Positions 5,676 through 9,282 of a stretch of 9,282 nucleotides of DNA are shown here, piece after piece (positions within the stretch are counted from its first letter, which is position 1; each line of letters starts with the position of its first letter). The stretch is taken from the NCBI GenBank assembly GCA_964457945.1, contig CAYWFX010000079.1, positions 1-9,282 of the forward strand, in the 5' to 3' direction. The notes below the pieces were generated by a model that worked only from the letters and a program-made list of their open reading frames with translations, did not search any database and was not told where the DNA came from. The stretch is from PHAA01 sp964457945. GTDB taxonomy: Bacteria; Bacillota; Syntrophomonadia; Syntrophomonadales; Syntrophomonadaceae. The translations under genes and the position numbers were made by a program.

Positions 5676-8600
5676 GTTCACTGCTGTAGTAGGAGACTGA
5701 TTATATAGATTTTGTAGTCGGGGATAATCAATATTTTCATTGATAGACCATATCAGACTAAAATCCCATCCACTATAGGTGCTTTGATACTTCATCTCAA
5801 TAGTTGTTTTGGGTTCACCTTTACCTGTATCACTCTTGTGGGTAGTTTCTTTATTATAAAATGAGTTATTTATGGTTCCAGTATTATTACTACCTACAAG
5901 GCCGCCACTTGTGACCATTAACTCCAGTACGCTGCCTGTAGCATAACAATTACTAATGATTCCGCCATCATTATATCCAACCAGACCACCTATACTAACT
6001 TGGCCACTAGCATTTCCTAATGCATAGCAATTGTCGAGGGTTCCCTTATTATATCCAACCAAACCACCTATTTTGCTTGTACCACTTAAACTGCCCAGAG
6101 CATAACAATTACTAATGTTCCCCTCGTTATGACCAGCCAAACCACCTCGATCATATTTGTTGGACGTGTTACCGCTTATATTGACTGCAGCGTAGCTGTT
6201 GATGATAGATCCACTATTACTAATAAAGCCAATTAATCCGCCGGTATAGTAATTACTATCACTGCTATAAATTATACCTGTGCCAGAACAATTGCTAATG
6301 AAGCCTCCATTTATAATTCCAACTAAACCACCAGTATAACTAGCACCCTTTATTGATATATTCTCTAATTTAAGATTTGATATTGAACTGGAGGAACTAA
6401 TTTGTCCAAATAATCCAATATTACTTGACGCAGGTTTATTTATGAATAGGTTGCTTATATTAAAACCTGCCCCATCAAATGTTCCCGTAAATACTCCCAC
6501 CGGCAACCAACCTTCTCCTGTGTTATAAGGTGTAACATCAAGGTCAATATTGGCGCCTAACTTGAAGTGCGCATTTGGGTTATTCCTGACATCGTTAAGA
6601 GCTTCAATTGTGGTTATGATAAATGGATCATCTACCGTACCGGTGCCACTTAAATACAATGGTGGTGCAGTTACTGTAATTGCGTATATACGAAGGGTGG
6701 CTCCATCCTGCGCAAGTACTGCAAGAACATCCCCTACTGCTAAGGCATCTTCATAAGCTTTTGCGGTGTTTGTTCCAAATGTTGTTGCATCTGTCGGTTC
6801 GCTTGCTGCTGAAAATACTTTCCACGTAGCATTTGATGCATTATTTATATTACTAAAGAATGTCTGGACATCTACGGCTGTTGTGATTGGAGTACTGTCG
6901 TCTACCATCGTGTTGTCCGCTTTGGTTAAGTGTGTCGCGTTCCCACTCACAACTATATAATTTGTTGCTTTTGTCGTTACTTCAGTTGTACTGGTACCGC
7001 CAAAGGCTCCTGTGATTGTTCCACTCCATTCTAATTGTGGCGAACTATTATCGAATGATCTCAGATTCCCCCCAGGATTTATCCATATGCTATAGCCAGG
7101 CCCAGTTGGTGGTGGTAGTGGTGGTCCGTTCGCATCAGCTACGGTAACCACTAGAGTCTGCGTATCACTCCAGACTCCAGTATAATCAGTTCCCAGCGAT
7201 CTGCTGTTAAAACTGATTAGATTGTCTATTTGCCATTTCATTGCTGCCGGCGGTTGGTTGGTTGGACTATCAAAGTGTATGGTGAGCGTGTCTCCATTCC
7301 CCAGTCCAACATTATTCCCGCCATCTGCGGCCACCACGCTGGTTACATTCGGAGTCGCACTAGTCCCGCCAAAAGTTCCATCGATTATTCTGCTCACTTC
7401 CAACGGTAGCGAAGTATTATCGTATGATTTCAGATTTCCTGAAGGTTTAATATGAATACTGTAGCCAGGACCGATTGTTCCTCCGCTGGCTTCTACTACG
7501 GTCAGCACTAACTGCTCACCGTTCCACATTCCAGTATAATCGTTACCCAGTGATCTGCCATTAAAATCGATTAGTTTATCTATATCCGCTTTTGTTGCTA
7601 CCACCGGTAGGTTGGTAGGCGTATCAAAGTTGATGGTGAGCGTGTCTCCATTCCCTAGTCCGTCATTTCCAAAGTCTGCTGCCCACACGCCGATTATCTG
7701 GGGCGTCGCACTGGTACCGCCAAAGGCTCCTGTGATTGTTCCACTCCATTCTAATTGTGGCGAANNNNNNNNNNNNNNNNNNNNNNNNNNNNNNNNNNNN
7801 NNNNNNNNNNNNNNNNNNNNNNNNNNNNNNNNNNNNNNNNNNNNNNNNNNNNNNNNNNNNNNNNTAGGCGTATCAAAGTTGATGGTGAGCGTGTCTCCAT
7901 TCCCTAGTCCGTCATTTCCTCCGGTATCTGCTGCCACCACGCTGTTTATATACGGAGTCGTACTGGGAATGGTCAAGCATAAGGTGGCGCTGGCGCTTTG
8001 GGGCGACGGGGTGCTGCTGTCGACGGCAGTGAAGCTAACATTAAAACTACCGCTCATAGTCGTGGTGCCATAGACTTCACCTGTTACAGTGTTCAAATTG
8101 AAGCCGGCAGGAAGGCCGGTGGCGCTCCAGGTGTAAGGAGCTGTGCCGTTGGAGGCGGTGATGGTATTGGTGTAGAAGACATTCACGGTGCCAGCGGGCA
8201 GGTTGGTGGTAGTGATAGCCGGGGCAATAGATACTCCGGCGTTGTTAATCTGTACAGATGATATGCTTAGATCTGCATAGGCCTTTACTTTACTATCATT
8301 ATTGGTCGCCAGCAACATCACGTGCTGCCCTGCGGTCATTGATATGTCAATTCCTGCACTGTAGTATACGGCTCCGCTGACGGTGTCATTCAAATCTGGT
8401 ATGGTAAAGGCGCTGTTGCTCACCTGGTACTGCCATTGGGTAGCCCCGCTTATCAGGTTAAGGTTTTCTATCTTTGTGGTTCCCAGTTTAGAACCTGGTA
8501 CCGGGATAGAATAATTCTCAGGACTACTTAACAACATGGCATATTGAGTCGTAGCTCCCACCGGGCCGCAGGCCGCGCTCATCACCGGATCACCGGTAGT

Positions 8601-9282
8601 CGTTCCGGTCTGGGCTACCGGAGTCACTTCGAAGAAAATATAGTTGTTGCTGTCTGCTGCTGTCAGGGTGTAATATACGCTGCTGGCAACACTTATGGGT
8701 GCTCGATTATTCCCGTCTGACACCGTGCCCCGGTACCATTGGTAGCTGCTGCTTCCTTCTAGGTCCCCGTCTTTATCGCTATAAGTATAGTGTCCTCTTA
8801 ACTCATGGTCTACCTGGGCGGTTCCGCTTATTGTTACTCCGCTGGCTTTCGGGACAATGTTGCTGCTTCCGCTGCCGGTTGTGGGTTCCTCTCCAATGCT
8901 GGCGTTTATCCCTGTTGCTATAGTCCACTTAAGGGGTATCTGCTGTATCTCTACTCCAGAGACGTTAATTACGGCGCTGCCTATCTGCCCCGTTCCTCCA
9001 ATACTGGTCTGGGCACTAATCTGCAAAGTGCTAACACTTACGCCTGCCGCCAGGGTTAGAGCCGTTCCCCCAGCAGTCGAAGCAATATTTATCTGCTCTA
9101 TATGGCCCCCGGCTACCTGAACTTTCAGGTCGGGTGCATTAATATTAACCTCTGCAAAGTCGCCGGTAAGGATTATGGTAGCCCCGGCAGGTATGCTAGG
9201 CCCAGTAGTCACAGACGAAAAACCTGTTCCGCTAAGCCCGCTTTCTTCCAGCTTGGCTCCCGAATTCAGGGTAAGGGCTCCC
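4812..9282 (-). CDS. Giant modular surface protein: Ig-like, tandem units, GLUG and NHL repeats (5' end outside window)
   Basis: The frame is open from the right edge to a TAA at 4812, giving about 1,489 codons as assembled. A GTG at 9212 is in frame, but the frame continues unbroken upstream with the same beta-repeat character, so the true start and any signal peptide lie outside. Modules in order: hydrophobic beta repeats typical of S-layer-type proteins (about 8900-9282, INAPDLKVQVAGG); an Ig-like domain (about 8580-8860, with SYQWYRG); a He_PIG-like putative Ig domain (about 7960-8240, with ATGLPAGFNLNTVTGEVYG); three units of about 120 residues (6984-7957); a segment with NATWKVFSAA and VGDVLAVLAQDG; seven GLUG repeats; and six NHL blades ending at the C-terminus. 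There are no enzymatic motifs, so the likely role is extracellular binding or adhesion. No LPXTG or SLH anchor is visible, though an anchor could be N-terminal. A 100-N gap interrupts the frame at 7765-7864, so length and repeat number are uncertain. No terminator was found after the stop. Confidence 0.85.
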   Translation of the reverse strand, partial: GALTLNSGAKLEESGLSGTGFSSVTTGPSIPAGATIILTGDFAEVNINAPDLKVQVAGGHIEQINIASTAGGTALTLAAGVSVSTLQISAQTSIGGTGQIGSAVINVSGVEIQQIPLKWTIATGINASIGEEPTTGSGSSNIVPKASGVTISGTAQVDHELRGHYTYSDKDGDLEGSSSYQWYRGTVSDGNNRAPISVASSVYYTLTAADSNNYIFFEVTPVAQTGTTTGDPVMSAACGPVGATTQYAMLLSSPENYSIPVPGSKLGTTKIENLNLISGATQWQYQVSNSAFTIPDLNDTVSGAVYYSAGIDISMTAGQHVMLLATNNDSKVKAYADLSISSVQINNAGVSIAPAITTTNLPAGTVNVFYTNTITASNGTAPYTWSATGLPAGFNLNTVTGEVYGTTTMSGSFNVSFTAVDSSTPSPQSASATLCLTIPSTTPYINSVVAADTGGNDGLGNGDTLTINFDTPXXXXXXXXXXXXXXXXXXXXXXXXXXXXXXXXXXSPQLEWSGTITGAFGGTSATPQIIGVWAADFGNDGLGNGDTLTINFDTPTNLPVVATKADIDKLIDFNGRSLGNDYTGMWNGEQLVLTVVEASGGTIGPGYSIHIKPSGNLKSYDNTSLPLEVSRIIDGTFGGTSATPNVTSVVAADGGNNVGLGNGDTLTIHFDSPTNQPPAAMKWQIDNLISFNSRSLGTDYTGVWSDTQTLVVTVADANGPPLPPPTGPGYSIWINPGGNLRSFDNSSPQLEWSGTITGAFGGTSTTEVTTKATNYIVVSGNATHLTKADNTMVDDSTPITTAVDVQTFFSNINNASNATWKVFSAASEPTDATTFGTNTAKAYEDALAVGDVLAVLAQDGATLRIYAITVTAPPLYLSGTGTVDDPFIITTIEALNDVRNNPNAHFKLGANIDLDVTPYNTGEGWLPVGVFTGTFDGAGFNISNLFINKPASSNIGLFGQISSSSSISNLKLENISIKGASYTGGLVGIINGGFISNCSGTGIIYSSDSNYYTGGLIGFISNSGSIINSYAAVNISGNTSNKYDRGGLAGHNEGNISNCYALGSLSGTSKIGGLVGYNKGTLDNCYALGNASGQVSIGGLVGYNDGGIISNCYATGSVLELMVTSGGLVGSNNTGTINNSFYNKETTHKSDTGKGEPKTTIEMKYQSTYSGWDFSLIWSINENIDYPRLQNLYNQSPTTAVNQEYEFVHKWDSYGTGDGQFKWPKAVAVDSSQNVYVTDVENNRIQKFNSSGDFVGKWGSMGAENGQMSCPQGIAVDSGGNVYVADSNNNRIEKFSSTGAFLGTWGSSGTGDGQFNNPIGIAVDSSGNVYVADSNNNRIEKFSSTGAFLGTWGSSGTGNGQFNGPEGVAVDSSGYVYVADTYNNRIEKFSSTGEILDVWGVTGSEDGQFSSPAGVAIDSNGKIYVADFGNNRIQKFSATGEFSCKWGFCVGSGDGLFRGPVKVAVDSNGNVYVTDQNNRRMQKFGLITP
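5201..5465 (-). repeat. Recent duplication of one NHL blade
   Basis: The stretches 5201-5324 and 5342-5465 (124 bases each, offset 141) differ at only four positions by direct comparison, far less than the other blades. This indicates a recent one-blade duplication or gene conversion inside the propeller. Confidence 0.85.
5845..6425 (-). repeat. Seven GLUG-type repeats
   Basis: The protein shows seven glycine-hydrophobic-glycine motifs in sequence: GLFGQI, GLVGII, GLIGFI, GLAGHN, GLVGYN, GLVGYN and GLVGSN. Between them come turns such as GxIxNCYAxGxx (for example NISNCYALGSLSG). This matches the GLUG repeat, found in bacterial surface proteins and thought to form a beta-helix. The block is preceded by a leader of the type usually seen with it (PFIITTIEALNDVR, then GTFDGAGFNISNLFI). 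Confidence 0.85.
6984..7957 (-). repeat. Three tandem units of about 120 residues within the giant protein
   Basis: Each unit begins with a pattern like VVAADGGNxxGLGNGDTLTI followed by FDxPTN, continues through RSLGxDYTG and GPGYSIxI, and ends GTxGG(A)FGGTSAT. The complete units are 7353-7703 (117 codons) and 6984-7352 (123 codons, with an extra proline-rich PPLPPP loop). The third, 7704-7957, is broken by the assembly gap. I do not recognise a named family; the pattern suggests a beta-sandwich repeated as a stalk. Nucleotide identity between units is locally perfect, which is why the assembly failed here. Confidence 0.8.
7765..7864. other. Assembly gap of 100 N
   Basis: One hundred N fall inside the first of the three tandem units. 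A run of exactly 100 is the usual placeholder for a gap of unknown size. The reading frame is the same on both sides under this length. Comparison with the two complete units predicts 202 or 217 missing bases if a single unit is interrupted, and both values keep the frame, since each leaves the same remainder as 100 when divided by 3. Confidence 0.95.

Noticed and set aside
7612..8073. A plus-strand open frame across the gap
   Set aside because: It is antisense to the repeat units and exists only because the repeats lack stops in that frame; the minus-strand frame has clear domains.
9210..9212. GTG as the start codon of the giant surface protein
   Set aside because: The frame stays open to the window edge and the upstream residues have the same beta-repeat character; no ribosome binding site stands before the GTG.

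Overview
The window looks like chromosomal DNA of an anaerobic, Clostridia-type Firmicute; a Syntrophomonas-like lineage is my guess. The grounds are strong AGGAGG-type ribosome binding sites, a GTG start, a classic hairpin plus T-run terminator, and a large modular surface protein of a kind common in that group. The taxonomic call is an inference. The sequence is a scaffold containing one 100-N gap.

Layout from left to right: (1) the N-terminal half of a two-component response regulator, leftward and cut by the window edge, preceded by a candidate promoter that overlaps a perfect 9-bp direct repeat with 11-bp spacing; (2) a strong intrinsic terminator for the next operon; (3) a leftward two-gene operon, nfeD (short form) then an SPFH/stomatin gene, the usual membrane-microdomain pair; (4) a 451-bp divergent intergenic region with several small dyads; (5) rightward yifB/comM, a complete AAA+ Mg-chelatase-like gene; (6) about 0.9 kb of decayed leftward coding sequence, the broken remains of a glycine-rich beta-solenoid surface protein; (7) a giant leftward gene filling the right half, its 5' end outside the window. 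This gene encodes stacked beta modules: a beta-repeat region, an Ig-like domain, a putative-Ig (He_PIG-like) domain, three units of about 120 residues, seven GLUG repeats and a C-terminal six-blade NHL propeller.

The left half is housekeeping: signal transduction, membrane organisation, and DNA processing during transformation or recombination. The right half is an accessory surface-protein locus shaped by repeat duplication and decay. The most informative observations are the pseudogene, whose frames can be stitched into recognisable modules; the assembly gap, whose two edges each repeat exactly 55 bp found elsewhere in the gene and which is probably too short by at least about 100 bp; and the response-regulator promoter repeat. 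I found no tRNA, rRNA, CRISPR array, insertion sequence or toxin-antitoxin pair, and no clearly new defence or metabolic system.
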